From the NCBI RefSeq assembly GCF_029227915.1, contig NC_079885.1, forward strand, positions 17,683,001 through 17,743,000: DNA of 60,000 bases, in the 5' to 3' direction. The position numbers and the translations under genes were made by a program. The notes under the pieces are model-generated. The model did no database searches, was not told where the DNA came from, and worked only from the letters and a program-made list of their open reading frames with translations. The stretch comes from Hydractinia symbiolongicarpus (lineage: Eukaryota > Cnidaria > Hydrozoa > Anthoathecata > Hydractiniidae). Below, piece by piece: positions 24,547-36,172 of the stretch. Each line of letters opens with the position of its first letter. Positions within the stretch are counted from its first letter, which is position 1.

Positions 24547-26212
24547 ATAACAGAGTTTCATACCGCGCAGGTCTGGGTGCTAGCGAAGCGCTTTGTAGGG
24601 ACAAATTTTTGGCTTGTTTTCATTTGTCTCGATACCCAAATAATTTTCATGTTCAGTTTTTCACAACTATTATGGTTAGTGCTGCGAAAAGAGACAGAAA
24701 TGCAACATCCTGCAAAATTGTTGATGTTGGTTTTAGGGGTTAGCTTCCTGTTGCAAGCTACATATACCATACATTTTTTGTTGTGAGGAATAAAGTAATG
24801 ATTAAAAAGAAACACTATTCTATCATTATCAGTGCACTTTGGCAAGAAGAAATAAAAATTACAGCTAGCTATAGAAAGACTTAAAGGAAGTTTTTTTACA
24901 GTAAGCTATAGCTAGCTAGCTATATATGGACCTGCAAGTTTGACATGGATTAACGTGGAAGAGCATTTAATAATGGATTTATTTGCAAAGTATAGCTAAC
25001 TAGTGATAAAAAAAAGAGCACAGATGAAATGGATTGAAAATAAAATACACACTTCAATGATATAATGACTGGCTTTGACTTTCGTTTGAAATTATTGTAT
25101 TTTAATATTACATAACTAGCTAGGAAGGGATATATATAATAGCATGTTACACTGTGTTCTTAATTTTGGTAAAATGCAAGAATAAATTCAGGCAAGGTCC
25201 ACTTTTACAATTTTGTGATAGCTATAGTAATTTTAGTACATTGACATAAGAAAAATTTGGCAACCGAAAATATTTGACGAAAACAGTTAAAGTCACTAAA
25301 TTTGTTTAAAAAGTTATTTTCCATTAAATTTGTTTCTTTTAACCACAGTATGTTATTTTATTCTATATTTCGCGGCTAAGTTGGTGTTTAAACTGCACTG
25401 TTAAGTTGAGTGATATTAGAAATGAGTTTTTATGATCCTATTTTTAGCATCTGGGCACTTACCCACCTATATACCTGATTACTGTATGAATAAGGCTACG
25501 ATATATATGAGTGATCCAGTGTGACCCCTAGCTAACAAAAACTACAATGAGACAGATACAGCCAGCCTTTTTGACAATTTTTAATTTGGTTTGTAAAAAA
25601 TAAAGGTAACTCCGCCCTGGTTAGTTAAATAAAGTTTCCTAGCAAACACAAAATAATAAATTTTGGAATTGTTTTTTATTATAGCTAGCTAGGTATCTTT
25701 TTAATGGGCATGAAACTATTAGTTTAGAAAAAAAACTCATTGTTTTCTTTACTTGTGTTTAATGAGCTACATTATTTTGTACTAGTAGCTATATAAATCT
25801 TAAATGACATGCTAGCAATTCCTCTTTGATCAGCACTGTGATATTTTTAAGACAATATTAAAACTTGTGATGTAACTAGCTACCAAAATAAGGTTTCTTT
25901 CTCTTTTGACTGCCAACTTTTCATGATGAGTGCCCCCACAACTTGAAGCAATTAAATTAATAACCAAGTTTAGGTCTTGAACCTTCATAATATACAATCT
26001 TATGTCAATACTGAGTATCCTTCCTTTAAATAATTGTAAAATCAATTTATCGCACCAGTTTAAAAAGTAAAAATACAAAGGAAAAAGTGAATAATTCTCT
26101 TCGTACTGCATGTTTTTCTTAGCAAATGCCTTACGCTCTGCGGGAGATATAAAAATTTGTCCCTACAAGCGCTTCGCTTGTGCCCAGACCTGCGCAATGT
26201 GAAATTCCGTAA
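24547..26212. mobile_element. TIR DNA element family 4, copy 1
   Basis: Ends GAGTTTCATACCGCGCAGGT/CTGGGTGCTAGCGAAGCG on the left and the inverted CGCTTCGCTTGTGCCCAGAC/CTGCGCAATGTGAAATTCCG on the right give terminal inverted repeats of about 55 bases. The inside (about 1.66 kb) is AT-rich, has several GCTAGCTAGCTA stretches and no transposase. It is a direct-orientation near copy of the element at 29,070-30,836. It lies just upstream of gene B. Confidence 0.8.
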
Positions 26213-26601
26213 TCCACAAATAAAACCGTGGGGCCTGCGCTATTGCTGTCCTGATGTCAAAAGAAACAAAATGCTCTGGGAACATGGTTTCTATTTCGTG
26301 TGTGTGAAAGGCATAGAGAAAAATGCCCTGTTTGTTTTGGTAAATGGATGAATGAAAAGAAAAATGGGGGAAGGCCTGTAAAAATGGAGACTAAAAGAGT
26401 TAATTTCATACGATCTTCTCCACACGAATGGTAAGCGAAGAATTTGCTCAAAATGGATTATTGCGGCCGATTAAATAAGGGGAATAAGAATAAGCGGCTT
26501 TATTTTGATGACAACACTGGTTGTGAAAACTTAAAGTTTAACAGTTAATTTAACTTGTTACTCTTTTTAGAACTGGCTAACACCATACAAACAGAAAAAG
26601 C
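26213..26601. other. Upstream region of gene B
   Basis: No gene seen. It should hold the gene B promoter and leader. No TATA box or initiator can be named with confidence. Confidence 0.35.
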
Positions 26602-27384
26602 ATGGGATGGTCTCTTCGAGGGATGTTGCTAGCAGCAGGGATCATTGGGGCTGGTTTTGCGATTGGCTCAGCCCCTTTCTTGATACCACATATGTCGCCA
26701 AAATTTTTGGCTTTCTTTGTCGTAGTATGTGGGATAGTATGCTTCTTGAACCAGTACATAGCAATTCATATGGGAAATAAGTTGAAAAAAAGACAACAGC
26801 GAGAAAAAGAAAGAGTGATGGAAAAAAAGCTCCAGCAGGAAAGAGAAGAAAAAGAAAAAATTATACATGAAAAAGAAGAAATGAAATCGAAAGAAAAAGA
26901 AAGATTAAAAAAAGAAGAACAAGACACAATGGAACAAACACGGAGGCTCAAAATTGATCTAAAAACTTGTTTCGAAGAAGTCCGTGATAAACTTGTGCAA
27001 TGTTGTAGAGAGGTTGAGGTAGAAATACGGAAAACTGACGATGACTTGGGTGTTTCTGAAATGCGCTCGAAATTTAACTTACTCAAGCAGGATATACAAG
27101 TTACATTAACAAACTTGTCCTCTACGTACAGAGAGAGAAAAAAAGTTATAGCGGAATCTTTTGACCTGTTTAATCAATTGAATGTTATTGCCATCTTTCA
27201 AAAAGCAACTAAATCAAAGGCAAGAGAACTGGAAGTATTTAAAAACAGATTGGAACAGATAAGGAAGTCTTATGGAGCAACGCCATTTGGCCGATTTGCA
27301 AGAAAAATTAAGTCTCTTTCAACACTCATTAGAAAGAAAAATGGTCTTCAGTTGTACAAATTGCCAGTGGAATTGATATTTTCG
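26602..27384 (+). CDS. Gene B exon 1: anchor, coiled coil, helical linker
   Basis: ATG at 26,602 begins MGWSLRGMLLAAGIIGAGFA. 783 bases, 261 codons, ending in phase 0 at ATTTTCG|GTGAAT. The frame stays open 29 codons into the intron, so the true end is set by the matching donor in gene A. Confidence 0.85.
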
Positions 27385-30300
27385 GTGAATTATTTTTCGT
27401 TATTTCCTTCCAAAATACTTCGACGACGAAGACGTTCATGCGGAACGTTTTCAGAACGTGTCAGCTTTTAGAAATATAATGAGTCCATAACAATACTAAT
27501 ATGTTTTAGGGCCTGTTTTGAACTACAAAAAAACTGCCAGACGTACATTATATATTTTGAATGCGAATAAAATAAGAACTTATGATAACTGGTAACGAAA
27601 CTTTTTTACTTCATTGATGCAGTTATAAACTGCAAAATTAAATTAATTTAACCTTGAAATTATTTTTCCATTCGAAACAATTGGCCGATTTATATTGTTG
27701 TCGTTGGACGCACGCGATAAATTTGGATAAAATTAAATCTAGTGGCGAACCGACTAATCAATATTTTAATTTGTTTGCATTTTTTTTGATAAGCCGGAGA
27801 TGAAATCAGTGTTTGATGGATATAGACTGATTTATATTAAAATATTTAATTTTAAGGGATTGACTTAATGGCAATCCGTACGTCCGACACGCCTTGATAA
27901 AATGTATTTTAAATGTGACGAGAGTAAAACAAAACCATTTGATAATTTCACTGGAATAAGAGGAAAAAGTGATTTACCACACCGGATTGAGACATACGTA
28001 AGCCAGTTTTATAGTTATAAAACTTTAAGCGAATGTTTTTACAAGTTCGATTTTTCTCGAACAATGTTAGCTTTAAAAAGAAATTATAAAACAAGTGAGG
28101 TGCGTAAAACATGTGGAGTGTGTAAGAGCACAAAATATAACACATGAAAGGCTTGAAACATTTATAAAGTGGTTAAAACTATCTGACTTACAGTTAGTCC
28201 TATATACAACGATCACTGCAAGGGTGAAGAAATTACCAATCACTAATCATTGATAGTTGCATCAAAGCGCATTAAACTTTCATTGCAACTAAACTATGGT
28301 GACAGGTTTGCTCTCAAACGTCTCTTTTGTGCAAAGCTCTTTAAAGAAAAAAACATTTAAGTTGACTAAAAACAGCCGGGAATTGCCGTATCTGTCAAAA
28401 TAACAAATTCAAATCAAACCATAAGTACAAAGAACGTATTATAACGTTCATCATTACAACGTCAAATAATCGTACGTCCGGCAGTCAAAAACTTTATGTA
28501 AATAAATGGCTTATTTCTTTTTTACGAAAATGAAAAGTGTGTTGTTTGACGAAAATTGAAAAAAAAGTTTTGTGTTTTTGCAATACTAAAAGAAGTTAAT
28601 ATTTGGAGCATGAAAATACAGACTTTTAATGATTCAACAAGAATAGTGTACTATATCTGCATGGTGCATTCGATATAAATACTCTCCAAATTTATTGAAA
28701 ACTGTAGGACGGAATTCAAATATTTTGTTTCGCATTTATGGCGAGCTATAATATTTTTGTCAGTCTGGTTTTACTAAGACCCTTGAATTTCCTGTCGTTC
28801 ATCACTTTATTTTTATAAAGAATAACTGTTTTAACTTTGTGGCAAGGAGCTGACATTTCTCTTGTTTAGAAACTTCTGTTCTTTAAGCTTGGTTCTCACT
28901 ATGGGTTAACGATGAGCTAACCATAGTGCGCATGACGCGTTGAGATCTTAGCCCATAGTGTGAACGTAAGAGTACCTGCTTAGCTAACAGCCGAACTCAT
29001 CGTTAGCTAATCGTTAGCCGATTTCTTGAAATCAAAATTTTTTGATATTCTTTTTTTCAGCTAACAGTGAGATTACGGAATTTCATACCGCGCAATTCTG
29101 GGTGCTAGCGAAGCGCTTTGTAGGGACAAATTTATGGCTTGTTTTCATTTGTCTCGATGGCCCAAATAATATTCATGGTCAGTTTTTCACAACTATTCTG
29201 GTTAGTGCTGCAAAAAGAGGCAGAAATGCAAAATCATGCCTGATGTTTCTTCAACTAATATTTTACTTTAACTGACGTTTTTCTTTTTAATAGTACGTTT
29301 AAATGGTGTTGCTAACCCTCTTTGTGGTATATTGACATGGGTAAGATGTTGGAATCGAAGAAAACTTAAATTACTGACTTTATAGAGAGGCAAGAGAGGA
29401 CATATTGTTGATGTTGGTTTTAGGGGTTAGCTTCCTGTTGTTAGCTACATATACCATACATTTTGTGTTGTGAGGAATAAAGTAATGGTTAAAAAGAAAC
29501 ACTATTCTATCATTATCAGTGCACTTTGGCAAGAAGAAATAGAAATTACAGCTAGCTATAGAAAGACTTAAAGGAAGTTTTTTTACAGTAAGCTATAGCT
29601 AGCTAGCTATATATGGACCTGCAAGTTTGACATGGATTAACGTGGAAGAGCATTTAATAATGGATTTATTTGAAAAGTATAGCTAACTAGTGATAAAAAA
29701 AAGAGCACAGATGAAATGGATTGAAAATAAAATACACACTTCAATGATATAATGACTGGCTTTGACTTTCGTTTGAAATTATTGTATATATAAATATTAC
29801 ATAACTAGCTAGGAAGGGATATATATAATAGCATGTTACAGTGTATTACTGTGTTCTTAATTTTGGTAAAATGCAGGAATAAATTTAGGCAAGGTCCACT
29901 TTTACAATTTTGTAATAGCATAGTAATTTTGGTACATTGACATAAGAAAAAATTGGCAACCGAAAATATTTGACGAAAACAGTTAAATTCACTAAATTTG
30001 TTTGATGTTTTTTGAAGTTGAGTGATATTAGAAATTTGTTTTTATGATCCTATTTTTAGCATCTGGGCACTTACTCACCTATATATCTGATTACTGTATG
30101 AATAAGGCTACGATATATATGAGTGACCCAGTGTGACCCCTACCTAACAAAAACTACAATGAGACAGATACAGCCAGCTTTTTGACAATTTTTAATTTGG
30201 TTTATAAAAAATGTAGGTAGCTCCGCCCTGGTTAGTTAAATAAAGTTTCCTAGCAAACACAAAATAAGAAATTTTGAAATTGTTTTTTAATATTATAGCT

Positions 30301-33300
30301 AGCTAGGTATCTTTTTAATGGACATGAAACTATTAGTTTAGAAAAAAAAAACATTGTGTTCTTTAGTTGTCTTTAATAAGCTACATTATTTTGGCTTTAC
30401 TAGTAGCTATATAAATCTTGAATGACATGCTAGCAATCCCTCTTTGATCAGCACTGTGATATTTTTAAGACAATACTAAAACTTGTGATGTAACTAGCTA
30501 CCAAAATAAGGTTTCTTTCTCTTTTGACTGCCAACTTTTCATGATGAGTGTACCTCACAATTCGAAGCCATTAAATTAATAACCAAGTTTAGGTCTTGAA
30601 CTTTCATAATATGCAATCTAATGTCAATATTGAGTATCCTTCCTTTAAATAATTGTAAAATCAATATATCGCACCAGTTTAAAAAGTGAAAATACAAAGG
30701 AAAAAGTGAATAATTCTCTGCCTACTGCATGTTTTTCTTAGCAAATGCCTTACGCTCGGCGGGGGATATAAAAATTTGTCCCTATACAAGCGCTCTGCTA
30801 GTGCCCAGACCTGCGTGGCATGAAACTCCGTAATAAGCTCACTTCCAGCAATCTTCAAAGGAAGCCGACATAAATCGTGCTCAAAGCGATTTATGCTTTT
30901 ATAAATAGTAGTATGTTTTGTTGTGAAAGGTTGTTTTAAAACTAAATGGCTGACAAAATTAAAAAATGACGGTTGAAAAAGAAGGAGAAGAGTTGGCGTT
31001 AAGGGTGAAAGATTTTCCCTGCCTTTCTGACCCAAAGTCGTTTCCTTTTTCGTAATTTTGTTAATTCCTTTCTTTCCAGGCTACGTCGTCTTCTTCGAAG
31101 TAGTAATAATAGCAAGACTTTCTTTCTTTTTCATTCTTTCTCGCTTTAGATTCGGCTACAAAAGAGCTAACGATGCACCGTAGCGTGAACGCAATACGAA
31201 TGCATCAGGTACCCGTAGCTCAAAAGTTGAAATCGGATAACACATTATGCGCACTATGGTTAACTCATCGTTAACCCATAGTGAGAACCAAGCTTTAGAG
31301 CATGAAATTTCAGAATGCTAACAAACAGCCAAGTACAAATAATCCTGAGTATAATTCTGGCTCTGCTTTATATATGTTTTAGGATGCAACTAACAAGTTC
31401 AAACTTTATGAACTCGGCAAAGAAAATCCTTCTAAGCAAAACAAACTTATCATGATGGTGGGTATGACAGGTGCTGGAAAGACCTTACTAATCAATAACA
31501 TCATCAATTATGTTTATGGAGTGATATACAACGATACATTTCGTTTCCAGTTAATTCTTGGAGAAGAGGAGATAAAAGAACAAGATATGGACACTTCGAC
31601 AAACAAAGCAGAAAGCATGACAATGTGGATCAACATCTTTGTCTTGCATCACCAGGAGGGCTTTCGAATTAACCACAGTTTAACTATCATTGACACGCCG
31701 GGTTTTGGAGATAGATGTGGTATAGAATACGATGACAAAATTGTCAATCAATTGCATCGATTTTTTGGAAGTGAAAATCCTTGTCCAGTAAAAGAACTTT
31801 GTTGCATTGGACTTGTCATCCAAGCTGGCCAAGGAAGAATCACAAAAGAGCAAAAAAATACTTTCGATCAAATTTTAAACATCTTTGGGAAAGAAATAAA
31901 AGATAATATTTTTCCGTTGTTTACTTTCGCTGACGCTCAAGCACCTCCCGCTTTAGAAGTAATGAAGAAAAACAAAATTCCATTTAATGAGCAGGCGACT
32001 TTCAAATTTAATAATTCTGCATTGTATGCTCCTGATTATGACGCATACACTGAATCCTCTTGGGTGTTTTGTTACAAAAGCTTAGAGAATTTTTTCCGTT
32101 ACCTTGGTACAGTTACTCCGACAAATTTAGCCGTTACGAGAGACCTACTGAAACGAAGAGATGATTTAAAGTGCTTATTCGAATCTTTGCAATTGCAAAT
32201 TGAGGAAGGAATGAATATGCTTGAGAGTATTAAAAAAATAATTACTGAAATCCTGGCATTAAAAGGCACAGTAAGAGCAAATAAGAATTATATGATCAAA
32301 GTGAAAAGATATCCTCGAATATTCGCTGACCACAATGCTACAGACTATGATCACTGTATAACAACCTCCTGCTTTGATTCAGGCTACATCACCCGAGGTA
32401 ACGAAATGAGCTGCTCACCAACAACTGCTGGAAACCGTTCCGAAAATTGTCTTTGGCAAAGTCATTCAAATAAAGATAGGTAATATTTTGTGCATATTTG
32501 TTTGCTAGTTTTGTATTTTTAAGTTTGGCATTTATTCAAACATATCAATAAAAATAGAGGCCTCTTACAGACGAGACCATTATCTGAAACATTAGTCCTA
32601 TTACGTTTTTAACATCTTGGGCAATAACATACCAGTGCTCCAATCTTGGAACATGTATGCAAGATATTTTATTTGCTTCATCATATTTATACAGTAGCAA
32701 CTTTTTGATTTTTAAACCACCTAATAATCAAAAAAAAAACTTGGCTCGCTACTACCCTCTTATCTTCAATGCAGGTGGTCAAATGGTCCATTTGTTGCTA
32801 TTTGTTTACGGATGCATTTTTATGGAGTATCAACAAAGGATATGAAATACAATACAATCAGGGTATAATCGAGGTACAGAAAATTCCTTCACAACAACTG
32901 TCCAACAACTTGCAAAATGTTTTTTACGCTTCTGCAAGGATGCTCCTACACGATCAGTAATCTTATGCATTAGAGTCATCAAAGTAAGTAAATGCTGAAT
33001 CAGATTGCAATTTAGTGCCATCGCATATACAATATAATTCACCAACAACAACGACAAGTGTGTTTTTCCTTCAAACATCAAAGCAGCAGTATATTCGTTC
33101 AATAAAATAAAAAGGTCAGCTCTGCGATTTAGTGTAAATTGCTTAAATCAGGTGTCTAACATAAAGTGTAAATTTATATAGCAAGAGCTAGCTAACAATT
33201 AGAAATGTTTGCTTAAGTGCTTATCAAGAGCTAACTAATCGTACACAAGTATCAACTTTTATCTATAAAAGGTTTGTTCATTCACACAACAAATTAGGTT

Positions 33301-34567
33301 TGTCATAGCTGAAGGCAAACAAACTAACTTGATGAGCCTGTCTCGTTGACTTAAAATTCAGTATTCAAGCAAGCACCTCATTATCTTGAAAGCAGTCAGT
33401 GCCACAGTATTTTTACTTCTCTTCATCCGATCCTGCGAACGGGGGTTGCACGATAATGTTGAAATGTTATACAAGATTCGGCACTTATTCGGCCATTTAT
33501 CGGACCGGAGGGCTATTTTATCACAGTTTAAATCACCGGAGTTCAATTTTATCACAGTTTAAATCACCGGAGTGCAATTTTATCACAGTTTAAATCACCG
33601 GAGTTTAATTTTATCACAGTTTAAATCACCGGAGTGCACTTTTATCACAGTTTAAATCACCGGAGTTTAATTTTATCACAGTTTAAATCACCGGAGTTCA
33701 ATTTTATCACAGTTTAAATCACCGGAGTGCAATTTTATCACAGTTTAAATCACCGGAGTGCAATTTTATCACAGTTTAAATCACCGGAGTTTAATTTTAT
33801 CACAGTTTAAATCACCGGAGTGCACTTTTATCACAGTTTAAATCACAGGAGTGCAATTTTATCACAGTTTAAATCACCGGAGTGCAATTCAGTTTAAAGT
33901 AAAGATTACAATCTGGGGGAAAAAAACGAATAAAACGAAATCATTCTGTATTTTTTTTATGCATGAAACGATCTTTTTTTTAACAGCCACCAAATGAATG
34001 TTGCCCAAATAAGTATTGTACAAGCTGTTGAAAGTAACAAGGTTGGGAAATCTGAAAATGAAAATGTTTTTTAAAAAAACAATTTACAATTGTTATTTGC
34101 CCTTCTTATGCTCTTTTTAATTTTACCTAAATTCGATTTTTGTTTTGAATTAAGATGATTTATTTAGACAAGTTATGGTACTTAAATAAATCTTAATTGG
34201 CGATTGTTTTAGAAAATTTGTTTATGAGGAGACTAACGTTGAAATAACAATCGAAGAGATGATGGAGCGATATCAAATTGCAATGAATGACAAAGAAGGT
34301 AAGGAAAAACTGTTAGCAAAAGTACATGAAGAATTCAGAGTCTACAGACAAGGAACTTTCGAAGATCTTTGCTCAGCTTCATACGTGGCTAAATCGCTTG
34401 AAGAAATAACGTTTAACCGAAGTTCTCTTACAACTATGACATTTATTGAAAGATTGATCGAGTCAGAAGAGACAAGCAGTCTGCCAAACAAAAACACACG
34501 ACTTGAACATTTGCATGACTTCAGAGAAATGGCTTTGGCGCTACATCTACAAACTGTTTTGCTTTAA
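26602..34567 (+). CDS. GTPase gene B: membrane-anchored coiled-coil AIG1-like GTPase, 744 aa
   Basis: Three exons (26,602-27,384, 31,383-32,479, 34,213-34,567) join in phase 0 and phase 2 into 745 codons with no break. Residues about 8-57 hold two hydrophobic segments, 60-112 a KE-rich coiled coil, 113-261 a helical linker, and about 275-470 a GTPase with GMTGAGKT, IIDTPGFGD, TFAD and FNNSALYAP. A Cys-poor remnant of a zinc-type cluster and a helical C-terminal domain (EEMMERYQIAMN, AKSLEEI, FIERLIESEETSS) follow. The family is found in fish and invertebrates, is annotated as AIG1-type or uncharacterised GTPase, and is relative to GIMAPs. The role is unknown; a membrane-bound, nucleotide-gated oligomer, perhaps in defence, is inference. 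The C-terminus is about 30 residues shorter than in gene A because of a frame change at the end. Confidence 0.85.
27385..28884. other. Gene B intron 1, first part
   Basis: No gene seen. The 81-codon open frame at 27,902 has no known motif and shadows an open frame on the other strand. Confidence 0.5.
28885..31295. mobile_element. Outer TIR DNA element in intron 1 of gene B (host of a nested element)
   Basis: Left end AAGCTTGGTTCTCACTATGG/GTTAACGATGAGCTAACC and the inverted right end (31,242-31,295) AAGCTTGGTTCTCACTATGG/GTTAACGATGAGTTAACC agree at all but one base over about 48 bases. Without the nested insertion the element would be about 0.65 kb, so it is a MITE. The ends contain short palindromes (CCATAGTG/CACTATGG). 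The target duplication is unclear because AAGCTT flanks both ends. Confidence 0.85.
29070..30836. mobile_element. TIR DNA element family 4, copy 2 (nested)
   Basis: Starts TTACGGAATTTCATACCGCG and ends with the inverted CAGACCTGCGTGGCATGAAA/CTCCGTAA. Nearly the whole length matches copy 1 at 24,547-26,212, with small indels. It sits inside the outer element, so it is the later arrival. No transposase seen. Confidence 0.82.
31383..32479 (+). CDS. Gene B exon 2: GTPase domain and eroded Cys cluster
   Basis: Acceptor TATGTTTTAG|GATGC and donor GATAG|GTAAT. Reads DATNKFKLYELGKENP, then P-loop GMTGAGKTLLINN, HHQEGFRINHSLTIIDTPGF, TFADAQAPPALE and NNSALYAP. The segment matching the gene A Cys cluster keeps only about four Cys and is shorter. 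It ends CLWQSHSNKDR in phase 2. Confidence 0.88.
32480..33508. other. Gene B intron 2, first part
   Basis: No gene seen. Short overlapping open frames at 32,657-33,102 on both strands look like chance. Confidence 0.5.
33509..33895 (+). repeat. 31-bp minisatellite, about 12 copies
   Basis: Unit GGAGTNYAATTTTATCACAG + TTTAAATCACC, head to tail with almost no divergence except at two positions (TTC/TGC/TTT and AAT/ACT). It lies in intron 2 of gene B. There are no spacers, so it is not CRISPR-like. Confidence 0.95.
34213..34567 (+). CDS. Gene B exon 3: C-terminal helical domain
   Basis: Acceptor TTGTTTTAG|AAAATTTG in phase 2, matching the exon 2 donor. Reads KFVYEETNVEITIEEMMERY onward. The stop at 34,567 comes after LALHLQTVLL; a neighbouring frame resumes similarity to gene A (TVSKYKA), so the tail was probably changed by a small deletion. 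Confidence 0.82.
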
Positions 34568-35992
34568 CTGTGAGCAAATACAAAGCCATAGTTTGGGATG
34601 TGATAATAAAATCATAGCTAAGAAAGGTGCTTTACCCTCTCGGTAGGCTGCGGTTTGGTAACAAAATTAAAGAAGCAAGTTCTCTTGCACCACATAGTAT
34701 ATATATTTTATGAGTTAACAGAAGTTAACAATTTATTTTACAATTTTTATTATAATGTATCAGAAGTTTATCCATATTAGGAGCAAAAGTTTTTCCTGAA
34801 AGATGCAATTTTAAATGTTGATTGAGACGCGTAAAATGAAACTTTCAGAGCTTTTTTCAAAATGAACACAATCATCAATAACCTTGATGTTGGTTCGTCT
34901 GTTTTTTCTTTTGAGAATTCGTACGTTGCATCTTTCCCAGCCTCATCTTTTATTTGAAATCTTTCTTAAAATTCTAACTGCTACACACTTTTTATAAAAA
35001 TCGTACTTTTTGGTTTGAGCTTTACCGACCATTCTAAATTGGCAAGCGAGAGCGATATCTACGTGACGTCATCACGAGATTTCTGGATCAGAAATCGTTC
35101 AACAAAATATTTAAATGACTAGCTATTTTAAATCCCATGTATTTCTTAAAACCGATAAGAACACATTTCACAGAAATATTTACTTATCCTTTGTTACAAC
35201 GACATATCAGACAGTTCGTAGAAACTCAGATAAAGCGTTAATAAAATGTATCAAAAGATTAAAATGTGTATTTTGCAAGGCTTATTCTTGCGACTAAATA
35301 AAAAAAATTGAAACTTATTTTCACGAGTGAAAATACTAGTGAAGAAAAACGGAAACTAATGTTTCACAAATCTGTCGTTCGTAATGTATGATAAGTGGTA
35401 GTGGAGTCAAGTACAAGTAATTTTAGTTTTGAAGTTACTTAGGACGCACGGCATCTGTTCAAATTGCACAGCTTTACTGAGATCTGCATTCCATTCCTAG
35501 AGACAAATTTTAAATAGCTTTCAAAGTCATTAAATTACCTTTTTTAATACAGTATGGTCAGGGCTTATCTTGTGATGACAACTTCAATTCCAGGGCGCGT
35601 TAACCCCGTTTTATATATCTGACAACTTAACAAAAAAAATTTGGTTTAATCTGTGAGCGTAAAGGCTGCTTTTCTCTTGTCTGGATCGGACCGGATCAGA
35701 TCGAGGGAATCGAATAATAATCCGATCTAGATTCATGCAGCAGTCATACAGCTTTGGCTATACTTTTAAATTTACATCACGTGATTAAACATTTAACAAC
35801 ATTAGAGATAGGAAAGTGCCGATGTTGGTGCAGAGCATCCTTCATAATCTTAGGGCAACCCCTCGTTTAAATTTCACGCTATAGGCTCAAAGTACTTTCC
35901 GATCGTAGGATAGAGGGGAAGGGGGATAGAGAGGGAGGGTATATAGGAAGGGCGGCTCAAAATTGCCCCTTACCTCTTACCTCTTTGTTATC
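34568..35992. other. No gene seen between gene B and the Polinton
   Basis: AT-rich sequence. At 35,905-35,965 a purine-rich block (AGGGGAAGGGGG, GAGAGGGAGGG) lies just outside the polB-like tail and may contain the tip of the Polinton left terminal repeat. The exact tip and the 6-bp target duplication could not be set. Confidence 0.4.
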
Positions 35993-36172
35993 TTATGTAG
36001 CCTTATAGCGTCCTCGCGCATAGGTGCTTATTCCATCATTATGGATAATTCTTTTGTCATCATCTGCATTGAGAGCGAGTTTGTTTGTTTTTATGGTGTA
36101 AATATCATGCCTCATACTGTCAGGGTAACACAAAATCCATTCCAATTTCAGGAATGGATAATTGTCAACTAG
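35993..36172 (-). pseudogene. polB C-terminal tail copy in the left terminal repeat
   Basis: Minus-strand frame with HDIYTIKTNKLALN, DDDKRI, NDGIS and ARGRYK before a TAA at 35,995-35,993. This pattern (Y-T-I-x-T-N-K-x-A-L, D-D-K-R, D-G-I-x-T, G-H/R-Y) is the C-terminus of Polinton polB as remembered. It directly follows the stop of the gene at 36,173, in the same frame. Since polB runs rightward at the other end of the element, an inverted copy of its tail here is what a long terminal inverted repeat overlapping polB would give. Confidence 0.6.

Noticed and set aside
24355-24845. Overlapping frames on both strands of up to 143 codons
   Set aside because: They cross the left end of a TIR element and recur with breaks at 29,042; no protein motif.
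33509-33895. Regular repeats resembling a CRISPR array
   Set aside because: Units are contiguous 31-mers without unique spacers, and the surrounding DNA is eukaryotic.
35963-36172. Plus-strand 69-codon frame
   Set aside because: It is the shadow of the polB-like tail on the minus strand, which carries the recognisable motifs.
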